From assembly GCA_019117325.1 (NCBI GenBank), contig DWZY01000152.1:1-19304 (forward strand): a stretch of DNA of 19,304 bases. Reading direction: 5' to 3'. Of this stretch, positions 6,817 through 13,688 are shown piece by piece. The stretch is from Candidatus Brevibacterium intestinigallinarum. GTDB lineage: Bacteria > Actinomycetota > Actinomycetes > Actinomycetales > Brevibacteriaceae. Numbering within the stretch: the stretch's first letter is position 1; each line of letters begins with the position of its first letter. Under the pieces are notes generated by a model that did not search any database, had not been told where the DNA came from, and saw only the letters and a list, made by a program, of their open reading frames with translations. A program made the position numbers and the translations under genes.

Positions 6817-8178
6817 ATGGAGTGGTTGCTCCTCGTCCTCGCCCTCCTCATGATCCTCGGCAATGGCGTGTTCGTCGCCGCCGAGTTCTCGCTCCTCACC
6901 CTCGACAAGCACACCGTCGACCAGGCGGTCGAGGAGAACGCCCCGTTCGCCGGCACCATCCAGAAGGCGACCAAGCAGCTGTCGACGCAGCTGTCCGCCG
7001 CACAGGTGGGCATCACCGTGACCGCGCTGCTGACCGGCTACCTCATGGAGCCGTCCGTCGGAGCGCTGCTGGCCCCCGTGCTCGGCACCTGGGGCCTGCC
7101 GGACGCCGTCGCCTCCGGCACCGCACTGGGCATCGCCCTCGTGCTGTCGACCATCCTCTCGATGCTCATCGGCGAGCTGATCCCCAAGAACCTCGCGATC
7201 TCCGCGCCCATGAGCGCTGCGCGCATCGCGGTGCCCCTGCAGTACGTGTTCTCGCTCATCTTCCGGCCCATCATCGCGGTCCTCAACGGCACCGCGAACA
7301 GGGTGCTCATCTCGATGGGCATCGAACCGCAGGAGGAGGGCGCCGCCGGCCGCTCACCGGAGGAGCTGACCGCACTCGTGCGCCACTCGGCCGACGAGGG
7401 CAAGCTCGACGAGCAGACGGCGGACCTGCTGGAGCGCACGCTCAGCTTCTCGGAGCTCACCGCCGAGGACGTCATGACGCCGCGCACGCGGACCGTCAGC
7501 GTCACGAAGGACTCGACGGCCGCCCACATCGTCGACCTCGCGCGCCGCACCGGATTCTCCCGGTTCCCGGTCGCCGCGGAGTCGCTCGACGACATCGTGG
7601 GCGTCGTCCACATCAAGTCGGCCCTGTCCGTCCCGCTCGAGAACCGGCAGGACGCGTTCGCCGGCGGCCTCATGACGGAGGTCTCGCAGGTGCCGGAGAC
7701 GCTGCCCCTGGACCGGTTGCTGCTGCGGCTGCGGTCGCGCTCCACCCAGATGGTCGTCGTCGTCGACGAGTACGGAGGCACCGCGGGCGTTGCAACGCTC
7801 GAGGACGCCGTCGAGGAGCTCGTGGGCGAGGTGGCGGACGAGCACGACCGGATGCGGATCCGCGTCCGCCCGGCGCGCGACGGCTCGTGGATCGTGCCCG
7901 GCGGTCTGCGGATCGACGAGGTGACGAGCACTGTCAACCTCGAGATCCCCGAGGACCCGGACTACGAGACGGTCGCCGGCTACGTCATGCTCCAGCTGGG
8001 GCGCATCCCCGAGGAGGGCGATGAGGTGCGCATCGAGGACGCGCGCATCGTTGTCGAGCGCATGCACGGCCGTCGGGTCGAGCGCCTGCGCCTCATCCCC
8101 GACTACCTGGTCCACGACCGCGCGCGCTCGCGCGCCGTGTCCGGACAGGTCGAGGCGACCGGGGGTGAGACCCGATGA
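6817..8178 (+). CDS. CNNM/CBS-domain membrane protein (hemolysin C / CorC family), three-domain form
   Basis: Seen: 453 aa. The N-terminal CNNM (DUF21) membrane domain covers about 1-185, with hydrophobic segments near 1-25, 55-85, 95-118 and 135-160 and the family motif GELIPKN at 119-125. A CBS pair covers about 218-340 (EDVMTPR at 218-224; VVDEYGGTAGVATLED). The C-terminal CorC_HlyC domain covers about 350-440. Known: CNNM/CorC proteins (MpfA, CorC, YqhB relatives) bind Mg-ATP through CBS domains and take part in Mg2+ or Co2+ efflux or homeostasis; true hemolysis is doubtful. The ribosome site GGGGAGGG is 10 bases upstream but can be masked in the leader. The stop overlaps the next start (ATGA). 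Inference: the two membrane proteins may work together. Confidence 0.92.
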   Translation: MEWLLLVLALLMILGNGVFVAAEFSLLTLDKHTVDQAVEENAPFAGTIQKATKQLSTQLSAAQVGITVTALLTGYLMEPSVGALLAPVLGTWGLPDAVASGTALGIALVLSTILSMLIGELIPKNLAISAPMSAARIAVPLQYVFSLIFRPIIAVLNGTANRVLISMGIEPQEEGAAGRSPEELTALVRHSADEGKLDEQTADLLERTLSFSELTAEDVMTPRTRTVSVTKDSTAAHIVDLARRTGFSRFPVAAESLDDIVGVVHIKSALSVPLENRQDAFAGGLMTEVSQVPETLPLDRLLLRLRSRSTQMVVVVDEYGGTAGVATLEDAVEELVGEVADEHDRMRIRVRPARDGSWIVPGGLRIDEVTSTVNLEIPEDPDYETVAGYVMLQLGRIPEEGDEVRIEDARIVVERMHGRRVERLRLIPDYLVHDRARSRAVSGQVEATGGETR

Positions 8179-9233
8179 GTGACTGGCTGGGACTCGTCTG
8201 GCTGGTGCTCCTGCTGGCCGGCAACGCCTTCTTCGTCGCGGCGGAGTTCGCGGTCGTGTCGGCCAAGCGCTCGCAGATCGAGCCGTTCGCGGCCGAGGGC
8301 CGCCGCGCGGCCAAGACGACGCTCTACGCGATGGAGCACGTGTCGCTCATGCTGGCCGTGTGCCAGCTGGGCATCACGGTCTGCTCCCTGCTGATCGGAA
8401 ACATCGCGGAGCCCGCGATCCACCACCTGCTCGTGGGCCCGCTGGCGATGCTCGGCGTCCCGGCCTCCCTCTCCGGGGCCATCTCGTTCATCCTCGCGCT
8501 GTCGATCGTCACCTACCTGCACGTCGTCGTGGGCGAGATGATCCCCAAGAACATCGCGATCGCCGTCTCGCAGCAGGCCGCGATGCTCCTGGCGCCGCCG
8601 CTCGTGTTCCTGGGCCATGTCCTGCGCTTCGTCATCAACCCGCTGAACCACTTCGCGAACTGGGCGCTGCGGCGACTGGGAGTGGAACCGCGCGATGAGG
8701 TGAACGCCTCGTACACGGTCGAGGAGGTCCAGTCGATCGTCGCGGAGTCGCAGCGCGAGGGCCTGCTGCACGACGACTCCGGGCTGCTCAAGGGTGCCCT
8801 CGAGTTCTCCGACAAGAACGTGGCGGATGTCATGGTCCGTCGCGATGACCTCGTGACGATCGAGCAGACGGCGACGCCGGAGGAGGTCGAGGCGCTCATC
8901 GGGCGCACCGGCTTCTCCCGCTTCATCGTCACGGACCGCGACGGGAGTCCCGACTCCTACCTGCACATCAAGGACCTCCTGTACGCGGACACGGAGGAGA
9001 CGCACCGTGCTCCGATCCAGGCCCGCAGGTTCCGCTCGATGACGTCTGTCGCGGCGGATGCGGAGATCGAGGATGCGCTGCAGGAGATGCAGAACGCGGG
9101 CAGCCACGTCGCGCGCGTCCTGGACGGATCCGGCACCGCGGTGGGCGTCATCTTCCTCGAGGACATCCTCGAGGAGCTCGTGGGCGAGGTCGACGACACG
9201 ATGCAGAGGAACGCGCGTCATTTCCGGTCGTGA
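8175..9233 (+). CDS. CNNM/CBS-domain membrane protein, short paralog lacking the CorC_HlyC domain
   Basis: Seen: 352 aa beginning at ATG 8175, which overlaps the previous stop by four bases (ATGA). The CNNM domain covers about 1-185 with GEMIPKN at 120-126. The CBS pair covers about 218-345 (VADVMVRRDDL; VAVGVIFLEDILEELVGEV-type ending). It stops just after the second CBS, so the CorC_HlyC domain of its neighbour is absent. Known: actinobacteria often carry a long and a short CNNM paralog side by side. Inference: they arose by duplication and may form a heterodimer for divalent-metal homeostasis, sharing the leader-controlled promoter. GGGGGTGAG upstream of the start can act as a ribosome site, but coupling through the overlap is the more likely route. 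No convincing hairpin follows the stop. Confidence 0.92.
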   Translation: MSDWLGLVWLVLLLAGNAFFVAAEFAVVSAKRSQIEPFAAEGRRAAKTTLYAMEHVSLMLAVCQLGITVCSLLIGNIAEPAIHHLLVGPLAMLGVPASLSGAISFILALSIVTYLHVVVGEMIPKNIAIAVSQQAAMLLAPPLVFLGHVLRFVINPLNHFANWALRRLGVEPRDEVNASYTVEEVQSIVAESQREGLLHDDSGLLKGALEFSDKNVADVMVRRDDLVTIEQTATPEEVEALIGRTGFSRFIVTDRDGSPDSYLHIKDLLYADTEETHRAPIQARRFRSMTSVAADAEIEDALQEMQNAGSHVARVLDGSGTAVGVIFLEDILEELVGEVDDTMQRNARHFRS

Positions 9234-9271
9234 CCACATCGACACGCCTCTCACCGGCGGGTATATCTCGA

Positions 9272-9312
9272 TTGGACGGCAATGTAACAACCTCGTTATA
9301 GTGTCGTGACAC
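9272..9312 (+). promoter_or_regulatory. Promoter of the M15 peptidase gene with inverted repeats
   Basis: A possible -35 is TTGGAC (9272-9277) and the -10 is TATAGT (9297-9302), spaced 19 bases (18 if TTATAG is used). Inside lies TAAC-N6-GTTA (9285-9298), and over the likely start site lies GTGTC-GT-GACAC (9301-9312). Either could be an operator. The message would have a leader of about 60 bases before ATG 9371. Confidence 0.5.
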
Positions 9313-9370
9313 ATGACCGGTGCCGCGCGATCGCGGTGCACTGTCCACCGTGATCTGTTTGGAGTGATGA

Positions 9371-10294
9371 ATGGCCGAGGAGTCTGCTGCGCTGGTCTAC
9401 GCCAGCCGCCGCGAGCGCCGCATGGCTGAAGAAGCAGGTCGACGCTCGGCCCGCAGGCCCCGCATCGACCGCTCGTCCGCCCCCATGGCGCCGGCGCAGC
9501 CGACCCGCCACCAGGTGGGTGCGGGCTCCGTCGCGTTCCGCGGTTCGGACGGATCGATCGTGCGCGGGATGCGCCGGCGTCGCGCCGTCGCCACGACCGC
9601 GCTCACAGGCGTCTCGGTGGCAGGTGCCGCAGCTGCGGTCGCACTGATCTCCGGGAACGGCGCCGGCCAGGCGCAGGCCGTCGAGGTCGACGAGAGCGCT
9701 CCGCTGCTGACCGCGCTGGGCGCGGAATCGGTGAGCGCCTCCGTCTCCGGCGATGCCGATGCGACCTCCGGCCGCACGGCCTCGGGCTCTGTTCCCTCCG
9801 CGAAGGGCGAGAGCGCGCAGGCGGCCGGCCGGTCCATCACGAAGACCGTCCTGCCGGGCTGCTCGGAGGACGTCGAGTTCGGAGACGCGTCGAACGGCGA
9901 GCTCCCGGACGAGTGGCTGTGCGATCTGGGGATCGGCGACCACAAGCTGCGTGCCGACGCCGCGATCGCGTTCGCGAAGATGAACGCCGCGTACAAGGCC
10001 GACACCGGCGAGGACATGGCCCTCACGGACACGTACCGCTCGCTCGAGTCGCAGGTGTCCGTCGCCGGTCGCAAGCCGGGCCTCGCAGCTCGACCGGGCA
10101 CGTCGCTGCACGGGTGGGGCATCGCGATCGACTTCGGCGGCGGTGCCGCCACGGCCTCGGGCCAGCAGTACGAATGGCTCGTGAAGAACGGTGCCGAGTA
10201 CGGCTGGGAGAACCCGGACTGGGCGAAGTCCAGCAAGTACGAGCCGTGGCACTGGGAGTACGTCCCGGCCCGCAAGGACATCCGCGGGGCATGA
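9371..10294 (+). CDS. Membrane-anchored M15/VanY-type D,D-carboxypeptidase-like protein
   Basis: Seen: 307 aa. A basic cytoplasmic N-terminus of about 68 residues is followed by one hydrophobic segment (about 72-92, after RRRR), then a Ser/Ala-rich linker and an outside domain at about 155-307. The M15 metal motif is complete: His247 and Asp254 in SLHGWGIAIDF, and Glu291 and His294 in EPWHWEY. Two Cys (in PGCSED and EWLCDLG) may form a disulfide. Known: M15B enzymes are zinc D-Ala-D-Ala carboxypeptidases or endopeptidases of peptidoglycan. Inference: it is a type II membrane protein that trims cell-wall peptides; substrate not provable here. GGAG lies six bases before the ATG, which settles the start. 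It has its own promoter and is followed by a candidate terminator. Confidence 0.88.
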   Translation: MAEESAALVYASRRERRMAEEAGRRSARRPRIDRSSAPMAPAQPTRHQVGAGSVAFRGSDGSIVRGMRRRRAVATTALTGVSVAGAAAAVALISGNGAGQAQAVEVDESAPLLTALGAESVSASVSGDADATSGRTASGSVPSAKGESAQAAGRSITKTVLPGCSEDVEFGDASNGELPDEWLCDLGIGDHKLRADAAIAFAKMNAAYKADTGEDMALTDTYRSLESQVSVAGRKPGLAARPGTSLHGWGIAIDFGGGAATASGQQYEWLVKNGAEYGWENPDWAKSSKYEPWHWEYVPARKDIRGA

Positions 10295-10303
10295 CCCCAC
10301 CGT

Positions 10304-10331
10304 CGCGTGATGAGCGTCACTGCATCGCGCG
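10304..10331 (+). terminator. Candidate terminator after the M15 gene
   Basis: CGCGTGATG (10304-10312) pairs with CATCGCGCG (10323-10331) over 9 bp with one G-U wobble and a 10-base loop. It starts 10 bases after the stop. There is no U-tract. Confidence 0.45.
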
Positions 10332-10352
10332 GCCCCTGCTGTCCGATCCAGT

Positions 10353-10381
10353 GTGACTCGTCGCCCCGCCGGTGCTAGTGT
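10353..10381 (+). promoter_or_regulatory. Promoter of tRNA-Arg
   Basis: GTGACT (10353-10358), 17 bases, TAGTGT (10376-10381). Spacing is ideal for the main sigma factor, and the predicted start (about 10388) is a few bases before the tRNA 5' end at 10394. Confidence 0.6.
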
Positions 10382-10393
10382 GGGGTGTCGTCC

Positions 10394-10466
10394 GCCCGCG
10401 TAGCTCAGTGGATAGAGCGTCTGCCTCCGGAGCAGAAGGTCGTAGGTTCGAATCCTGTCGCGGGCA
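10394..10466 (+). tRNA. tRNA-Arg (anticodon CCG)
   Basis: A full 73-base cloverleaf folds. Acceptor GCCCGCG pairs with CGCGGGC. D arm GCTC/GAGC. Anticodon stem TCTGC/GCAGA with loop CTCCGGA, so the anticodon is CCG (10427-10429), reading CGG. T arm GTAGG/CCTGT with loop TTCGAAT. The discriminator base is A10466. CCA is not encoded (CCG follows), so it is added after transcription. It lies just upstream of argS, the gene for its charging enzyme. Confidence 0.95.
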
Positions 10467-10523
10467 CCGCAGAATGTCCCTCGTCATCGCCAGTGCGATG
10501 CGGGGGACATTTCTCATCTGCGG
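10467..10523 (+). terminator. Long hairpin directly abutting the tRNA-Arg 3' end
   Basis: CCGCAGA (10467-10473) pairs with TCTGCGG (10517-10523). ATGTCCC (10474-10480) pairs with GGGACAT (10504-10510). CATCGC (10485-10490) pairs with GCGATG (10495-10500) around the loop CAGT. With a short middle stretch, about 23 bp form, leaving a 6-base bulge at 10511-10516. It begins at the base after the discriminator. It probably ends or marks for processing the tRNA transcript and keeps it apart from argS. Confidence 0.6.
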
Positions 10524-10564
10524 GGCGGTGGGACTGCGTCGCTGGGGAACTCTGCGATCCCCGA

Positions 10565-10595
10565 TTGTCCGCGGATCCGACTCACGCACTATCCT
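10565..10595 (+). promoter_or_regulatory. Promoter of argS, leaderless type
   Basis: TATCCT (10590-10595) fits TANNNT and is followed by exactly six bases before GTG 10602, the predicted transcription start. TTGTCC (10565-10570) is a possible -35 at 19 bases. No Shine-Dalgarno precedes the GTG, which agrees with leaderless translation. Confidence 0.55.
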
Positions 10596-10601
10596 GGGCG
10601 G

Positions 10602-12242
10602 GTGACCCCCGAAGAACTCAAGGACGCCCTCGCGTCCGCCCTCGCCGCAGTCAGCTCATCCACCGGTTCGGAGATCGCCGCGCCCGCGTCGCTGGTCGTG
10701 GAGCGACCCAAGAACCGCGACCACGGCGACTGGTCCTCCAACATCGCGCTGCAGCTGGCGAAGTCCGCCGGAATGCCCCCGCGCCAGCTCGCCGAGGAGC
10801 TGGCCGCGCGCCTGCGCGAGAACCCGGGCATCGACGCAGTCGACGTCGCGGGACCGGGCTTCCTCAACATCACGCTCTCCGCAGCTGCGGCGGGTGCCCT
10901 CGCCGCGGACATCGTGGCGGCGGGGACGGCCTACGGGCGCGGCGACTCGATGGCGGGTCGCACGATCAACATGGAGTTCGTCTCCGCGAACCCCACGGGC
11001 CCGCTGCACCTGGGGCACACGCGCTGGGCCGCACTGGGCGATGCGATCGCCCGCGTCCTCGCGGCCGCCGGTGCGAATGTGAGCAGCGAGTACTACATCA
11101 ACGACGCGGGCTCGCAGATGAACGTGTTCGCGGACTCGGTCCTGGCGCGCATGAAGGGCCACGACGTCCCGGAGGGCGGGTACCCCGGCCAGTACATCGT
11201 GGACATCGCAGAGACGATCGCGGGGGAGATGCCGCAGCTCGCGGACTCGTGCGACGACTCCGTCCGCGATGAGGTCCGCCAGCGCGCCTACGAGCTGCAG
11301 CTGCAGGACATCAAGGACACGCTGGCGGAGTTCGACGTCCACTTCGACGTCTGGTTCTCCGAGCAGACCCTCCACGACTCCGGTGCGCTGTCCTCCGCCG
11401 TCCAGCGGCTGCGCGAGCAGGGGCACGTCTACGACGAGAACGGCGCGGTGTGGCTGCGCACCACGGATTTCGGGGACGACAAGGACCGCGTCCTCGTCCG
11501 CACCGACGGTGCGCCCACCTACTTCGCTGCCGACGCCGCGTACTACCTCGACAAGAAGGATCGCGGGTTCACGGAGAAGGTGTACCTCCTGGGTGCGGAC
11601 CACCACGGCTACGTGGGTCGCCTCAAGGCGATCGCGGCGGCCGCGGGCGATGATCCGGAGGCCAACATCGAGATCCTCATCGGCCAGCTCATCAAGGTGA
11701 ACGGCGCGAAGCTCTCGAAGCGCGCCGGCAACATCATCGAGCTGCGCGATCTGGTGCGCTGGCTGGGACGCGACGCGCTGCGGTACTCGCTGGCGCGCAT
11801 CCCCGCGGACTCGCCGCTCACGCTGGATCCCGAGGTCCTGCGCAGCGCCAGCAACGACAACCCCGTGTACTACGTCCAGTACGCGCACGCACGCTCGCGC
11901 GGCGTCGAGCGCAACGCGCTGGCCGCAGGTGTGGACGCGGAGCTGTTCGATGCCGCAACACTCGATCACCCCGCCGAGGCCGCGCTGCTGGCCGGCCTGG
12001 CGGACTACCCGCGGGTCGTCGCGCAGGCCGCGCAGCTGCGCGAGCCGCACCGCATCGCCCGCTACCTCGAGTCGCTCGCAGGCCTGTTCCACAAGTGGTA
12101 CGACTCGTGCCGCGTGACGCCGCTGGGCGATGAGGAGCCCTCGGCCGTGCACGGCTCGCGCCTCGTGCTGGACCGCGCGACCGCGCAGGTGCTGGCGAAC
12201 GGCCTCGAACTGCTGGGCGTCAGCGCCCCCGACCGGATGTGA
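10602..12242 (+). CDS. argS: Arginyl-tRNA synthetase
   Basis: Seen: 546 aa, class I synthetase. The N-terminal tRNA-binding (Add-1) domain covers about 1-110, including ENPGIDAVDVAGPGFLNI. The HIGH motif is LHLGH at 135-139, within FVSANPTGPLHLGHTRWA. The KMSKS-type site is AKLSKRAGN with Lys370-Lys373. The DALR anticodon-binding domain forms the C-terminus (about 425-546; ALRYSLAR and NPVYYVQYAHAR precede it). Function: charges tRNA-Arg with arginine in the cytoplasm. The start is GTG with no ribosome site, six bases behind a -10 box, so the message is probably leaderless. Its tRNA-Arg(CCG) lies 136 bases upstream. lysA follows after 11 bases, with its own ribosome site, so argS may be the first gene of the lysine/threonine operon. 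Confidence 0.97.
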   Translation: MTPEELKDALASALAAVSSSTGSEIAAPASLVVERPKNRDHGDWSSNIALQLAKSAGMPPRQLAEELAARLRENPGIDAVDVAGPGFLNITLSAAAAGALAADIVAAGTAYGRGDSMAGRTINMEFVSANPTGPLHLGHTRWAALGDAIARVLAAAGANVSSEYYINDAGSQMNVFADSVLARMKGHDVPEGGYPGQYIVDIAETIAGEMPQLADSCDDSVRDEVRQRAYELQLQDIKDTLAEFDVHFDVWFSEQTLHDSGALSSAVQRLREQGHVYDENGAVWLRTTDFGDDKDRVLVRTDGAPTYFAADAAYYLDKKDRGFTEKVYLLGADHHGYVGRLKAIAAAAGDDPEANIEILIGQLIKVNGAKLSKRAGNIIELRDLVRWLGRDALRYSLARIPADSPLTLDPEVLRSASNDNPVYYVQYAHARSRGVERNALAAGVDAELFDAATLDHPAEAALLAGLADYPRVVAQAAQLREPHRIARYLESLAGLFHKWYDSCRVTPLGDEEPSAVHGSRLVLDRATAQVLANGLELLGVSAPDRM

Positions 12243-12253
12243 CAGGAGCCTGA

Positions 12254-13678
12254 ATGCCCGCTCATATCTCCGGCGTCCTCCACGCCGGGCCGTCACCCGT
12301 GTGGCTGCCCTACCCGGATGCCGTCAATGACCTCATGCCCAGCCTGTGGCCGTCGAACGTCCGGAAGGACGACGACGGTGTCCTCACCGTCGCCGGCCAC
12401 CGGGTGACGGACCTCGCGCGCACGCACGGCAGCCCCCTGTACGTGCTGGATGTCGAGGACCTCCGCTCCCGCGCCCGCACGTTCGTCCGCGCCTTCGAGA
12501 CCGCGTTCGACCAGGTCGGTGCCTCCAGCCGCGCCTACTACGCGGGCAAGGCCCTGCTCACGACCGCGATCGCCCGCTGGGTGGCGGACGAGGGCATGGG
12601 CATCGACACGTGCTCGCTGGGCGAGCTCATGACCGCGAAGCGCGCGGGCGTGGACCCGTCCGCCGTGGGCCTGCACGGCAACAACAAGTCGGATTCGGAG
12701 ATCGCCTTCGCGCTGGACTGGGGCATCGCCCGCATCGTCGTCGACTCCCTCGACGAGATCGACCGGGTCGAGGCCGCCGCCGCGGCCCGCGGTGTCCGCG
12801 CGCCGGTCATGATCCGCGTGACGGTGGGCGTCGAGGCGCACACGCACGACTTCATCGCGACCGCGCACGAGGACCAGAAGTTCGGCCTCTCCCTGCACTC
12901 GGGCGCCGCCCGCGAGGCCGCGGACCGGATCCTCGCGTCCGAGCACCTCGACCTGCTGGGCCTGCACAGCCACATCGGCTCGCAGATCTTCGACCGCTCC
13001 GGCTTCGAGATCGCGGCCCGCCGCATCGTCGCGCTGCGCGCCCAGATCCAGCGCGACCACGACGTCCGCCTGCCGGAGGTCGACCTGGGCGGCGGCTTCG
13101 GCATGCGCTACACCTCGCAGGACACCCCGCCGCCCATCACGGACATGGCGGCGCAGCTGGCGGAGATGGTCGCGAAGACGTGCGCGGACGAGGGCTCGGA
13201 CCTCCCGGTCGTCTCCTTCGAGCCCGGCCGCTCGATCGTGGGCCCGGCCGTCTTCACCCTCTACTCCGTGGGCACCGTCAAGCCGGTGGAGACGGACACG
13301 GGTGTGCGCACCTATGTGTCCGTCGACGGTGGGATGAGCGACAACGTGCGCACCGCGCTCTACGATGCGGACTACTCGTGCACGCTCGCCTCGCGCGCCT
13401 CGACCGCGGATCCCCTGGTCGTGCGCGTCGTGGGCAGCCACTGCGAGAGCGGCGACATCGTCGTCCGCGACGAGTACCTTCCCGCGGACGTGGCGGCCGG
13501 CGATCTGGTCGCCGTCCCCGGCACGGGCGCGTACTGCCAGCCGCTGTCCTCGAACTACAACCTCACGCCGCGACCCGGCGTGCTCGCCGTCCAGGCGCAC
13601 CGCACGGACTGGCTCATCACACCGGAGACGATCGACGACCTGCTGGCCCGCGACTGCGGCCCGCTCGTCGAGGCCTGA
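12254..13678 (+). CDS. lysA: Diaminopimelate decarboxylase
   Basis: Seen: 474 aa, fold-type III PLP enzyme (alanine-racemase-like barrel). The PLP lysine is Lys99 in YYAGKALLT. HTHDFIATAHEDQKFG, LHSHIGSQI, DLGGGFGMRY and EPGRSIVGPA (PLP phosphate region) follow. The second-subunit catalytic Cys397 is in GSHCESGDI. Function: decarboxylates meso-diaminopimelate to L-lysine, the last step of lysine synthesis, in the cytoplasm. Length fits actinobacterial LysA, which carries an N-terminal stretch of about 40 residues before the barrel. AGGAG lies five bases before ATG 12254. It sits between argS and hom, the classic actinobacterial order, and shares their transcript. Confidence 0.97.
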   Translation: MPAHISGVLHAGPSPVWLPYPDAVNDLMPSLWPSNVRKDDDGVLTVAGHRVTDLARTHGSPLYVLDVEDLRSRARTFVRAFETAFDQVGASSRAYYAGKALLTTAIARWVADEGMGIDTCSLGELMTAKRAGVDPSAVGLHGNNKSDSEIAFALDWGIARIVVDSLDEIDRVEAAAAARGVRAPVMIRVTVGVEAHTHDFIATAHEDQKFGLSLHSGAAREAADRILASEHLDLLGLHSHIGSQIFDRSGFEIAARRIVALRAQIQRDHDVRLPEVDLGGGFGMRYTSQDTPPPITDMAAQLAEMVAKTCADEGSDLPVVSFEPGRSIVGPAVFTLYSVGTVKPVETDTGVRTYVSVDGGMSDNVRTALYDADYSCTLASRASTADPLVVRVVGSHCESGDIVVRDEYLPADVAAGDLVAVPGTGAYCQPLSSNYNLTPRPGVLAVQAHRTDWLITPETIDDLLARDCGPLVEA

Positions 13679-13688
13679 GAGGAGCATC

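Noticed and set aside
9313..9426. A leaderless ORF from ATG 9313 before the M15 gene.
   Set aside because: The ATG is about 10 bases after the -10 box, too far to be the first base, and the frame overlaps the M15 start, which has a strong ribosome site of its own.
10394..10523. An integration (att) site of a mobile element at the tRNA-Arg 3' end.
   Set aside because: No integrase, no repeat of the tRNA 3' end in the window, and a normal core gene (argS) directly follows.
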